Source of the DNA: Acanthosepion esculentum
Taxonomy: Eukaryota; Mollusca; Cephalopoda; Sepiida; Sepiidae
Assembly: GCA_964036315.1 (NCBI GenBank)
Contig: OZ038485.1
Location: 72,474,824-72,538,823, forward strand
Length of the DNA: 64,000 bases
Direction of reading: 5' to 3'
Position 1 is the first letter of the stretch; every line of letters starts with the position of its first letter. Positions 1-11,700 of this stretch are shown piece after piece. The notes below the pieces were generated by a model. That model was not told where the DNA came from and searched no databases. It saw only the letters and a program-made list of their open reading frames with translations. Position numbers and translations under genes: made by a program.

Positions 1-33
1 ATTTTACAAACAACCGTGTTTAAGGTTGAAAAA

Positions 34-50
34 CAAGCCAAGACAGCTTG
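34..50. other. Short imperfect hairpin CAAGC/GCTTG in every unit
   Basis: CAAGC (34-38) and GCTTG (46-50) form a 5-bp inverted repeat around a 7-base spacer. The pair is kept in most units, including those reading GAAGCC or CATAAC nearby; in GAAGCC units the outer base pair is lost. It is too weak to claim a function. It is listed as the first unit's example of a motif present throughout the array. Confidence 0.5.
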
Positions 51-123
51 CTTTTACACCTAAAACTCAATATTTTTCAAAACTTTGTAAAACTTAAAAT
101 TTGCAATATAACTTTGTGCAAAC

Positions 124-143
124 TGTTGAAACTTGTTGAAATC
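124..143 (+). repeat. Internal 10-bp tandem pair of TGTTGAAA
   Basis: TGTTGAAACT at 124-133 is followed directly by TGTTGAAATC at 134-143, so the same 8-mer recurs at exactly one helical turn. The pair is present in nearly all units; class b units change it to GTTGAGAG or GTTGAAAG followed by TTGTTGAAATG. It may be a remnant of a shorter ancestral repeat or may affect DNA bending. Neither is shown. Confidence 0.6.
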
Positions 144-154
144 AATATTTTTCG

Positions 155-171
155 ATCGATAACATATCGAT
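155..171. promoter_or_regulatory. Perfect dyad ATCGATA-ACA-TATCGAT, possible protein-binding site
   Basis: Two 7-bp inverted arms, ATCGATA (155-161) and TATCGAT (165-171), flank the spacer ACA. An overlapping CGATCG lies at 153-158. This is the most CpG-rich and most symmetric part of the unit, and it is present in almost every unit. In class b units the left arm reads ATCGGTA, giving one mismatch. Each arm contains CGATA and is 7/8 identical to the TATCGATA element bound by DREF in Drosophila; CGATA is also the core recognised by BEAF-32. Relevance depends on the host being an insect. Symmetry alone suggests a dimeric binding site. The feature type is tentative. Confidence 0.45.
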
Positions 172-3052
172 TTTCAATAATTTTATTGGTTTTCTAAAGA
201 TTTCAATAAGTAAATCAATTTTTCATACAGCCGTGTTTAACGTTGAAAAACAAGCCATAACAGCTTGCTTTTACACCTAAAATTCAATATTTTTCAAAAC
301 TTTGTAAAACTTAAAATTTGCAATATAACTTTGTGAAAACAGTTGAGAGTTGTTGAAATGAATACTTTTCGATCGGTAACATATCGATTTTCAATAATTT
401 TATTGGTTTTCTAAAGATTTCAATAAGTAAATCAATTTTACAAACAACCGTGTTTAACGTTGAAAAACAAGCCAAAACAGCTTGCTTTTACACCTAAAAT
501 TCAATATTTTTCAAAACTTTGTAAAACTTAAAATTTGCAATATAACTTTGTGCAAACTGTTGAAACTTGTTGAAATCAATAGTTTTCGATCGATAACATA
601 TCGATTTTCAATAATTTTATTGGTTTTCTAAAGATTTCAATAAGTAAATCAATTTTACAAACAACCGTGTTTAACGTTGAAAAACAAGCCAAAACAGCTT
701 GCTTTTACACCTAAAATTCAATATTTTTCAAAACTTTGTAAAACTTAAGATTTGCAATATAACTTTGTGAAAACAGTTGAAAGTTGTTGAAATGAATACT
801 TTTCGATCGGTAACATATCGATTTTCAATAATTTTATTGGTTTTCTAAAGATTTCAATAAGTAAATCAATTTTACAAACAACCGTGTTTAACGTTGAAAA
901 ACAAGCCAAAACAGATTGCTTTTACACCTAAAATTCAATATTTTTCAAAACTTTGTAAAACTTAAAATTTGCAATATAACTTTGTGCAAACTGTTGAAAC
1001 TTGTTGAAATCAATACTTTTCGATCGATAACATATCGATTTTCAATAATTTTATTGGTTTTCTAAAGATTTCAATAAGTAAATCAATTTTACAAACAACC
1101 GTGTTTAACGTTGAAAAACAAGCCAAAACAGCTTGCTTTTACACCTAAAATTCAATATTTTTCAAAACTTTGTAAAACTTAAAATTTGCAATATAACTTT
1201 GTGCAAACTGTTGAAACTTGTTGAAATCAATAGTTTTCGATCGATAACATATCGATTTTCAATAATTTTATTGGTTTTCTAAAGATTTCAATAAGTAAAT
1301 CAATTTTTCATACAGCCGTGTATAACGTTGAAAAACAAGCCATAACAGCTTGCTTTTACACCTAAAATTCAATATTTTTCAAAACTTTGTAAAACTTAAA
1401 ATTTGCAATATAACTTTGTGAAAACAGTTGAGAGTTGTTGAAATGAATACTTTTCGATCGGTAACATATCGATTTTCAATAATTTTATTGGTTTTCTAAA
1501 GATTTCAATAAGTAAATCAATTTTACAAACAACCGTGTTTAAGGTTGAAAAACAAGCCAAAGCAGCTTGCTTTTACACCTAAAATTCAATATTTTCAAAA
1601 CTTTGTAAAACTTAAAATTTGCAATATAACTTTGTGAAAACAGTTGAGAGTTGTTGAAATGAATACTTTTCGATCGGTAACATATCGATTTTCAATAATT
1701 TTATTGGTTTTCTAAAGATTTCAATAAGTAAATCAATTTTTCATACAGCCGTGTTTAACGTTGAAAAAGAAGCCAAAACAGCTTGCTTTTTTACACCTAA
1801 AATTCAATATTTTTCAAAACATTGTAAAACTTAAAATTTGCAATATAACTTTGTGAAAACTGTTGAGACTTGTTGAAATCAATACTTTTCGATCGATAAC
1901 ATATCGATTTTCAATAATTTTATTGGTTTTCTAAAGATTTCAATAAGTAAATCAATTTTACAAACAACCGTGTTTAAGGTTGAAAAACAAGCCAAAACAG
2001 CTTGCTTTTACACCTAAAATTCAATATTTTTCAAAACTTTGTAAAACTTAAGATTTGCAATATAACTCTGTGAAAACAGTTGAAAGTTGTTGAAATGAAT
2101 ACTTTTCGATCGGTAACATATCGATTTTCAATAATTTTATTGGTTTTCTAAAGATTTCAATAAGTAAATCAATTTTACAAACAACCGTGTTTAAGGTTGA
2201 AAAACAAGCCAAAACAGCTTGCTTTTACACCTAAAATTCAATATTTTTCAAAACTTTGTAAAACTTAAGATTTGCAATATAACTTTGTGAAAACAGTTGA
2301 AAGTTGTTGAAATGAATACTTTTCGATCGGTAACATATCGATTTTCAATAATTTTATTGGTTTTCTAAAGATTTCAATAAGTAAATCAAATTTTCATACA
2401 GCCGTGTTTAACGTTGAAAAAGAAGCCAAAACAGCTTTCTTTTACACCTAAAATTCAATATTTTTCAAAACTTTGTAAAACTTAAAATTTGCAATATAAC
2501 TTTGTGAAAACTGTTGAGACTTGTTGAAATCAATACTTTTCGATCGATAACATATCGATTTTCAATAATTTTATTGGTTTTCTAAAGATTTCAATAAGTA
2601 AATCAATTTTTCATACAGCCGTGTTTAACGTTGAAAAAGAAGCCATAACAGCTTGCTTTTACACCTAAAATTCAATATTTTTCAAAACTTTGTAAAACTT
2701 AAAATTTGCAATATAACTTTGTGAAAACTGTTGAGACTTGTTGAAATCAATACTTTTCGATCGATAACATATCGATTTTCAATAATTTTATTGGTTTTCT
2801 AAAGATTTCAATAAGTAAATCAATTTTACAAACAACCGTGTTTAACGTTGAAAAACAAGCCAAAACAGCTTGCTTTTACACCTAAAATTCAATATTTTTC
2901 AAAACTTTGTAAAACTTAAAATTTGCAATATAACTTTGTGCAAACTGTTGAAACTTGTTGAAATCAATAGTTTTCGATCGATAACATATCGATTTTCAAT
3001 AATTTTATTGGTTTTCTAAAGATTTCAATAAGTAAATCAATTTTTCATACAG

Positions 3053-3254
3053 CCGTGTTTAAGGTTGAAAAACAAGCCAAAACAGCTTATTCAATATTTT
3101 TCAAAACTTTGTAAAACTTAAAATTTGCAATATAACTTTGTGCAAACTGTTGAAACTTGTTGAAATCAATAGTTTTCGATCGATAACATATCGATTTTCA
3201 ATAATTTTATTGGTTTTCTAAAGATTTCAATAAGTAAATCAATTTTACAAACAA
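3053..3254 (+). repeat. Shortened 202-bp unit with a 15-bp deletion
   Basis: The run CAGCTT (3083-3088) is followed directly by ATTCAATA (from 3089). This removes the 15 bases GCTTTTACACCTAAA normally found between them. The next CCGTG comes after 202 bp rather than 217. I saw no second copy of this exact deletion in the window, so it appears to be unamplified. Confidence 0.85.
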
Positions 3255-3539
3255 CCGTGTTTAACGTTGAAAAACAAGCCAAAACAGCTTGCTTTTACAC
3301 CTAAAATTCAATATTTTTCAAAACTTTGTAAAACTTAAAATTTGCAATATAACTTTGTGAAAACTGTTGAAACTTGTTGAAATCAATAGTTTTCGATCGA
3401 TAACATATCGATTTTCAATAATTTTATTGGTTTTCTAAAGATTTCAATAAGTAAATCAATTTTTCATACAGCCGTGTTTAACGTTGAAAAAGAAGCCAAA
3501 ACAGCTTGCTTTTACACATAAAATTCAATATTTTTCAAA

Positions 3540-5640
3540 ACTTTGTAAAACTTAAAATTTGCAATATAACTTTGTGCAAACTGTTGAAACTTGTTGAAAT
3601 CAATATTTTTCGATCGATAACATATCGATTTTCAATAATTTTATTGGTTTTCAATAAGTAAATCAATTTTACAAACAACCGTGTTTAAGGTTGAAAAACA
3701 AGCCAAAACAGCTTGCTTTTACATCTAAAATTCAATATTTTTCAAAACTTTGTAAAACTTAAGATTTGCAATATAACTTTGTGCAAACTGTTGAAACTTG
3801 TTGAAATCAATAGTTTTCGATCGATAACATATCGATTTTCAATAATTTTATTGGTTTTCTAAAGATTTCAATAAGTAAATCAATTTTACAAACAACCGTG
3901 TTTAACGTTGAAAAACAAGCCAAAACAGCTTGCTTTTACACCTAAAATTCAATATTTTCAAAACTTTGTAAAACTTAAAATTTGCAATATAACTTTGTGA
4001 AAACTGTTGAGACTTGTTGAAATCAATACTTTTCGATCGATAACATATCGATTTTCAATAATTTTATTGGTTTTCTAAAGATTTCAATAAGTAAATCAAT
4101 TTTACAAACAACCGTGTTTAAGGTTGAAAAACAAGCCAAAACAGCTTGCTTTTACACCTAAAATTCAATATTTTTCAAAACTTTGTAAAACTTAAAATTT
4201 GCAATATAACTTTGTGCAAACTGTTGAAACTTGTTGAAATCAATATTTTTCGATCGATAACATATCGATTTTCAATAATTTTGTTGGTTTTCGAAAGATT
4301 TCAATAAGTAAATCAATTTTACAAACAACCGTGTTTAACGTTGAAAAACAAGCCAAAGCAGCTTGCTTTTACACCTAAAATTCAATATTTTCAAAACTTT
4401 GTAAAACTTAAAATTTGCAATATAACTTTGTGAAAACAGTTGAAAGTTGTTGAAATGAATACTTTTCGATCGGTAACATATCGATTTTAAATAATTTTAT
4501 TGGTTTTCTAAAGATTTCAATAAGTAAATCAATTTTTCATACAGCCGTGTTTAACGTTGAAAAAGAAGCCAAAACAGCTTGCTTTTACACATAAAATTAA
4601 ATATTTTTCAAAACTTTGTAAAACTTAAAATTTGCAATATAACTTTGTGAAAACTGTTGAGACTTGTTGAAATCAATACTTTTCGATCGATAACATATCG
4701 ATTTTCAATAATTTTATTGGTTTTCTAAAGATTTCAATAAGTAAATCAATTTTACAAACAACCGTGTTTAACGTTGAAAAACAAGCCAAAACAGCTTGCT
4801 TTTACACCTAAAATTCAATATTTTTCAAAACTTTGTAAAACTTAAAATTTGCAATATAACTTTGTGCAAACTGTTGAAACTTGTTGAAATCAATAGTTTT
4901 CGATCGATAACATATCGATTTTCAATAATTTTATTGGTTTTCTAAAGATTTCAATAAGTAAATCAATTTTACAAACAACCGTGTTTAAGGTTGAAAATCA
5001 AGCCAAAACAGCTTGCTTTTTTACACCTAAAATTCAATATTTTTCAAAACATTGTAAAACTTAAAATTTGCAATATAACTTTGTGCAAACTGTTGAAACT
5101 TGTTGAAATCAATATTTTTCGATCGATAACATATCGATTTTCAATAATTTTATTGGTTTTCTAAAGATTTCAATAAGTAAATCAATTTTACAAACAACCG
5201 TGTTCAACGTTGAAAAACAAGCCAAAACAGCTTGCTTTTACACCTAAAATTCAATATTTTTCAAAACTTTGTAAAACTTAAAATTTGCAATATAACTTTG
5301 TGCAAACTGTTGAAACTTGTTGAAATCAATAGTTTTCGATCGATAACATATCGATTTTCAATAATTTTATTGGTTTTCGAAAGATTTCTATAAGTAAATC
5401 AATTTTTCATACAGCCGTGTTTGACGTTGAAAAAGAAGCCAAAACAGCTTGCTTTTACACCTAAAATTCAATATTTTTCAAAACTTTGTAAAACATAAAA
5501 TTTGCAATATAACTTTGTGAAAACCGTTGAAACTTGTTGAAATCAATACTTTTCGATCGATAACATATCGATTTTCAATAATTTTATTGGTTTTCTAAAG
5601 ATTTCAATAAGTAAATCAATTTTTCATACAGCCGTGTTTA
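3540..5640 (+). repeat. 2.1 kb block, left copy, repeated 58,009 bp downstream
   Basis: This block shares a string of rare markers with 61,549-63,649 at a constant offset of 58,009. They include a 10-bp deletion joining GGTTTT to CAATAAG (about 3650); GTTGG with CGAAAG (about 4280); GATTTTAAATAA (about 4490); CACATAAAATTAAATA (about 4590); GAAAATCAAGCC with GCTTTTTTAC (4991 on); GTTCAACG (5203); TTTCTATAAG (about 5390); and GTTTGACG (about 5420). Just upstream the homology continues with a one-unit shift, because the unit at about 3472 joins the front of one unit to the back of another. Confidence 0.85.
3646..3656 (+). repeat. 10-bp deletion junction in a unit (left copy)
   Basis: TTGGTTTT is joined directly to CAATAAG, losing CTAAAGATTT. 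The bases TTTC occur at both edges of the deletion, consistent with slippage at microhomology. The only other instance I saw is at 61,655-61,665, in the matching block copy. Confidence 0.85.
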
Positions 5641-8600
5641 ACGTTGAAAAACAAGCCATAACAGCTTGCTTTTACACCTAAAATTCAATATTTTTCAAAA
5701 CTTTGTAAAACTTAAAATTTGCAATATAACTTTGTGAAAACAGTTGAGAGTTGTTGAAATGAATACTTTTCGATCGGTAACATATCGATTTTCAATAATT
5801 TTATTGGTTTTCTAAAGATTTCAATAAGTAAATCAATTTTACAAACAACCGTGTTTAAGGTTGAAAAACAAGCCAAAACAGCTTGCTTTTACACCTAAAA
5901 TTCAATATTTTTCAAAACTTTGTAAAACTTAAAATTTGCAATATAACTTTGTGCAAACTGTTGAAACTTGTTGAAATCAATATTTTTCGATCGATAACAT
6001 ATCGATTTTCAATAATTTTATTGGTTTTCTAAAGATTTCAATAAGTAAATCAATTTTACAAACAACCGTGTGTAAGGTTGAAAAACAAGCCAAAACAGCT
6101 TGCTTTTACACCTAAAATTCAATATTTTTCAAAACTTTGTAAAACTTAAAATTTGCAATATAACTTTGTGCAAACTGTTGAAACTTGTTGAAATCAATAG
6201 TTTTCGATCGATAACATATCGATTTTCAATAATTTTATTGGTTTTCTAAAGATTTCAATAAGTAAATCAATTTTTCATACAGCCGTGTTTAACGTTGAAA
6301 AAGAAGCCAAAACAGCTTGCTTTTACACCTAAAATTCAATATTTTTCAAAACTTTGTAAAACTTAAAATTTGCAATATAAATTTGTGAAAACCGTTGAAA
6401 CTTGTTGAAATCAATACTTTTCGATCGATAACATATCGATTTTCAATAATTTTATTGGTTTTCTAAAGATTTCAATAAGTAAATCAATTTTTCATACAGC
6501 CGTGTTAACGTTGAAAAACAAGCCATAACAGCTTGCTTTTACACCTAAAATTCAATATTTTTCAAAACTTTGTAAAACTTAAAATTTGCAATATAACTTT
6601 GTGAAAACAGTTGAGAGTTGTTGAAATGAATACTTTTCGATCGGTAACATATCGATTTTCAATAAATTTATTGGTTTTCTAAAGATTTCAATAAGTAAAT
6701 CAATTTTACAAACAACCGTGTTTAAGGTTGAAAAACAAGCCAAAACAGCTTGCTTTTACACCTAAAATTCAATATTTTTCAAAACTTTGTAAAACTTAAA
6801 ATTTGCAATATAACTTTGTGCAAACTGTTGAAACTTGTTGAAATCAATAGTTTTCGATCGATAACATATCGATTTTCAATAATTTTATTGGTTTTCTAAA
6901 GATTTCAATAAGTAAATCAATTTTACAAACAACCGTGTTTAACGTTGAAAAACAAGCCAAAACAGCTTGCTTTTACACCTAAAATTCAATATTTTTCAAA
7001 ACTTTGTAAAACTTAAAATTTGCAATATAACTTTGTGAAAACAGTTGAGAGTTGTTGAAATGAATACTTTTCGACCGGTAACATATCGATTTTCAATAAT
7101 TTTATTGGTTTTCTAAAGATTTCAATAAGTAAATCAATTTTTCATACAGCCGTGTTTAACGTTGAAAAAGAAGCCAAAACAGCTTGCTTTTACACCTAAA
7201 ATTCAATATTTTTCAAAGCTATGTAAAACTTAAAATTTGCAATATAACTTTGTGAAAAGTGTTGAGACTTGTTGAAATCAATACTTTTCGATCGATAACA
7301 TATCGATTTTCAATAATTTTATTGGTTTTCTAAAGATTTCAATAAGTAAATCAATTTTACAAACAACCGTGTTTAAGGTTGAAAAACAAACCAAAACAGC
7401 TTGCTTTTACACCTAAAATTCAATATTTTTCAAAACTTTGTAAAACTTAAAATTTGGAATATAACTTTGTGCAAACTGTTGAAACTTGTTGAAATCAATA
7501 TTTTTCGATCGATAACATATCGATTTTCAGTAATTTTGTTGGTTTTCGAAAGATTTCAATAAGTAAATCAATTTTACAAACAACCGTGTTTAACGTTGAA
7601 AAACAAGCCAAAGCAGCTTGCTTTTACACCTAAAATTCAATATTTTCAAAACTTTGTAAAACTTAAAATTTGCAATATAACTTTGTGCAAACTGTTGAAA
7701 CTTGTTGAAATCAATACTTTTCGATCGATAACATATCGATTTTCAATAATTTTATTGGTTTTCTAAAGATTTCAATAAGTAAATCAATTTTTCATACAGC
7801 CGTGTTTAACGTTGAAAAAGAAGCCAAAACAGCTTGCTTTTACACCTAAAATTCAATATTTTTCAAAACTATGTAAAACTTAAAATTTGCAATATAACTT
7901 TGTGAAAACTGTTGAAACTTGTTGAAATCAATACTTTTCGATCGATAACATATCGATTTTCAATAATTTTATTGGTTTTCTAAAGATTTCAATAAGTAAA
8001 TCAATTTTTCATACAGCCGTGTTTAACGTTGAAAAAGAAGCCAAAACAGCTTGCTTTTACACATAAAATTCAATATTTTTCAAAACTTTGTAAAACTTAA
8101 AATTTGCAATATAACTTTGTGAAAACTGTTGAGACTTGTTGAAATCAATACTTTTCGATCGATAACATATCGATTTTCAATAATTTTATTGGTTTTCTAA
8201 AGATTTCAATAAGTAAATCAATTTTACAAACAACCGTGTTTAACGTTGAAAAACAAGCCAAAACAGCTTGCTTTTACACCTAAAATTCAATATTTTTCAA
8301 AACTTTGTAAAACTTAAAATTTGCAATATAACTTTGTGCAAACTGTTGAAACTTGTTGAAATCAATATTTTTCGATCGATAACATATCGATTTTCAATAA
8401 CTTTATTGGTTTTCTAAAGATTTCAATAAGTAAATCAATTTTACAAACAACCGTGTTTAAGGTTGAAAAACAAGCCAAAACAGCTTGCTTTCACACCTAA
8501 AATTCAATATTTTTCAAAACTTTGTAAAACTTAAGATTTGCAATATAACTTTGTGCAAACTGTTGAAACTTGTTGAAATCAATACTTTTCGATCGATAAC

Positions 8601-10407
8601 ATATCGATTTTCAATAATTTTATTGGTTTTCTAAAGATTTCAATAAGTAAATCAATTTTTCATACAGCCGTGTTTAACGTTGAAAAACAAGCCATAACAG
8701 CTTGCTTTTACACCTAAAATTCAATATTTTTCAAAACTTTGTAAAACTTAAAATTTGCAATATAACTTTGTGAAAACAGTTGAGAGTTGTTGAAATGAAT
8801 ACTTTTCGATCGGTAACATATCGATTTTCAATAATTTTGTTGGTTTTCTAAAGATTTCAATAAGTAAATCAATTTTACAAACAACCGTGTTTAAGGTTGA
8901 AAAACAAGCCAAAACAGCTTGCTTTTACACCTAAAATTCAATATTTTTCAAAACTTTGTAAAACTTAAAATTTGCAATATAACTTTGTGCAAACTGTTGA
9001 AACTTGTTGAAATCAATACTTTTCGATCGATAACATATCGATTTTCAATAATTTTATTGGTTTTCTAAAGATTTCAATAAGTAAATCAATTTTTCATACA
9101 GCCGTGTTTAACGTTGAAAAAGAAGCCAAAACAGCTTGCTTTTACACATAAAATTCAATATTTTTCAAAACTTTGTAAAACTTAAAATTTGCAATATAAC
9201 TTTGTGAAAACTGTTGAGACTTGTTGAAATCAATACTTTTCGATCGATAACATATCGATTTTCAATAATTTTATTGGTTTTCTAAAGATTTCAATAAGTA
9301 AATCAATTTTACAAACAACCGTGTTTAACGTTGAAAAACAAGCCAAAACAGCTTGCTTTTACACCTAAAATTCAATATTTTTCAAAACTTTGTAAAACTT
9401 AAAATTTGCAATATAACTTTGTGCAAACTGTTGAAACTTGTTGAAATCAATAGTTTTCGATCGATAACATATCGATTTTCAATAATTTTATTGGTTTTCT
9501 AAAGATTTCAATAAGTAAATCAATTTTACAAACAACCGTGTTTAAGGTTGAAAATCAAGCCAAAACAGCTTGCTTTTTTACACCTAAAATTCAATATTTT
9601 TCAAAACATTGTAAAACTTAAAATTTGCAATATAACTTTGTGCAAACTGTTGAAACTTGTTGAAATCAATATTTTTCGATCGATAACATATCGATTTTCA
9701 ATAATTTTATTGGTTTTCTAAAGATTTCAATAAGTAAATCAAATTTTCATACAGCCGTGTTTAACGTTGAAAAAGAAGCCAAAACAGCTTTCTTTTACAC
9801 CTAAAATTAAATATTTTTCAAAACTTTGTAAAACTTAAAATTTGCAATATAACTTTGTGAAAACTGTTGAGACTTGTTGAAATCAATACTTTTCGATCGA
9901 TAACATATCGATTTTCAATAATTTTATTGGTTTTCTAAAGATTTCAATAAGTAAATCAATTTTACAAACAACCGTGTTTAAGGTTGAAAATCAAGCCAAA
10001 ACAGCTTGCTTTTTTACACCTAAAATTCAATATTTTTCAAAACATTGTAAAACTTAAAATTTGCAATATAACTTTGTGCAAACTGTTGAAACTTGTTGAA
10101 ATCAATATTTTTCGATCGATAACATATCGATTTTCAATAATTTTATTGGTTTTCTAAAGATTTCAATAAGTAAATCAATTTTACAAACAACCGTGTTTAA
10201 GGTTGAAAAACAAGCCAAAACAGCTTGCTTTTACACCTAAAATTCAATATTTTTCAAAACTTTGTAAAACTTAAAATTTGCAATATAACTTTGTGCAAAC
10301 TGTTGAAACTTGTTGAAATCAATATTTTTCGATCGATAACATATCGATTTTCAATAATTTTATTGGTTTTCGAAAGATTTCAATAAGTAAATCAATTTTA
10401 CAAACAA
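5641..10407 (+). repeat. Array section with several small shared blocks
   Basis: About 22 units of mixed class. Units at 7,141-8,225 follow the same order of variants as 59,510-60,600: AAGAAGCC with a class c back; AAGG with GTTGG and CGAAAG; AAAGCAGC with TATTTTCAAAAC; AACTATG; then CACATAAAA with GTTGAGAC. Units at 9,087-9,710 match 4,530-5,160 at an offset of 4,557 (21 units), including GAAAATCAAGCC at 9548. The unit near 6,500 has GTGTTAACG, one T short. No gene is visible. Confidence 0.85.
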
Positions 10408-11700
10408 CCGTGTTTAACGTCGAAAAACAAGCCAAAGCAGCTTGCTTTTACACCTAAAATTCAATATTTTCAAAACTTTGTAAAACTTAAAATTTGCAAT
10501 ATAACTTTGTGAAAACAGTTGAGAGTTGTTGAAATGAATACTTTTCGATCGGTAACATATCGATTTTCAATAATTTTATTGGTTTTCTAAAGATTTCAAT
10601 AAGTAAATCAATTTTTCATACAGCCGTGTTTAACGTTGAAAAAGAAGCCAAAACAGCTTGCTTTTACACATAAAATTCAATATTTTTCAAAACTATGTAA
10701 AACATAAAATTTGCAATATAACTTTGTGAAAACTGTTGAGACTTGTTGAAATCAATATTTTTCGATCGATAACATATCGATTTTCAATAATTTTATTGGT
10801 TTTCTAAAGATTTCAATAAGTAAATCAATTTTACAAACAACCGTGTTTAACGTTGAAAAACAAGCCAAAACAGCTTGCTTTTACACCTAAAATTCAATAT
10901 TATTCAAAACTTTGTAAAACTTAAAATTTGCAATATAACTTTGTGCAAACTGTTGAAACTTGTTGAAATCAATAGTTTTCGATCGATAACATATCGATTT
11001 TCAATAATTTTATTGGTTTTCTAAAGATTTCAATAAGTAAATCAATTTTACAAACAACCGTGTTTAACGTTGAAAAACAAGCCAAAGCAGCTTGCTTTTA
11101 CACCTAAAATTCAATATTTTCAAAACTTTGTAAAACTTAAAATTTGCAATATAACTTTGTGAAAACAGTTGAGAGTTGTTGAAATGAATACTTTTCGATC
11201 GGTAACATATCGATTTTCAATAATTTTATTGGTTTTCTAAAGATTTCAATAAGTAAATCAATTTTTCATACAGCCGTGTTGAAAAAGAAGCCAAAACAGC
11301 TTGCTTTTACACCTAAAATTCAATATTTTTCAAAACTATGTAAAACATAAAATTTGCAATATAACTTTGTGAAAACTGTTGAGACTTGTTGAAATCAATA
11401 TTTTTCGATCGATAACATATCGATTTTCAATAATTTTATTCGTTTTCTAAAGATTTCAATAAGTAAATCAATTTTACAAACAACCGTGTTTAACGTTGAA
11501 AAACAAGCCAAAACAGCTTGCTTTTACACCTAAAATTCAATATTTTTCAAAACTTTGTAAAACTTAAAATTTGCAATATAACTTTGTGCAAACTGTTGAA
11601 ACTTGTTGAAATCAATAGTTTTCGATCGATAACATATCGATTTTCAATAATTTTATTGGTTTTCTAAAGATTTCAATAAGTAAATCAATTTTACAAACAA
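10408..11700 (+). repeat. Three-unit higher-order repeat of about 650 bp, two copies
   Basis: Three successive units recur: AAAGCAGC with a short TATTTTCAAAAC and class b back; AAGAAGCC with AACTATG, AACATAAAA and GTTGAGAC; then a class a unit. The first set begins at 10,408 and the second at 11,058, an offset of 650 (3 x 217 minus 1). The first copy has GTCGAAAAAC and the second has ATTCGTTTTC, so they have begun to diverge. A third set occurs at 15,229. Confidence 0.8.

Larger units (their letters stand above)
14..230 (+). repeat. Representative monomer (first complete unit)
   Basis: This is the first full unit, taken from CCGTG to the base before the next CCGTG. Landmarks in order: CCGTG; GTTGAAAAAC; the CAAGC...GCTTG pair; ACACCTAAAA; TCAATATTTTTC; ACTTTGTAAAAC; GCAATATAAC; the GTGCAAACTG class switch; two TGTTGAAA motifs; the CGATCGAT dyad; TTTTATTGG; CTAAAGATTTC; AAGTAAATC; and the junction before the next unit. 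The motif TTGAAA or its complement TTTCAA appears six times, at about unit positions 13, 62, 113, 123, 159 and 188. The phase chosen is arbitrary because the repeat has no intrinsic start. Confidence 0.95.
1..3429 (+). repeat. Left array section, mixed unit classes
   Basis: About 16 units of all three classes alternate without a clean higher-order period. Examples are class a units with AATAGTTTTC at 448 and 1099 and class b units with GATCGGTA at 231, 665, 1316 and 1533. Unit 1751 carries two extra T (GCTTTTTTACACC) and ACATTG instead of ACTTTG, a linked pair seen again near 5.0, 9.6, 10.0, 14.6, 37.4, 42.2, 51.8 and 63.0 kb. No gene or non-satellite sequence is present. Confidence 0.9.

Noticed and set aside
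140..171. CENP-B box in the dyad region
   Set aside because: TTTCGATCGA fits the first half of the known box (TTCG, four bases, A), but the required CGGG half is absent; the sequence reads ACAT there.
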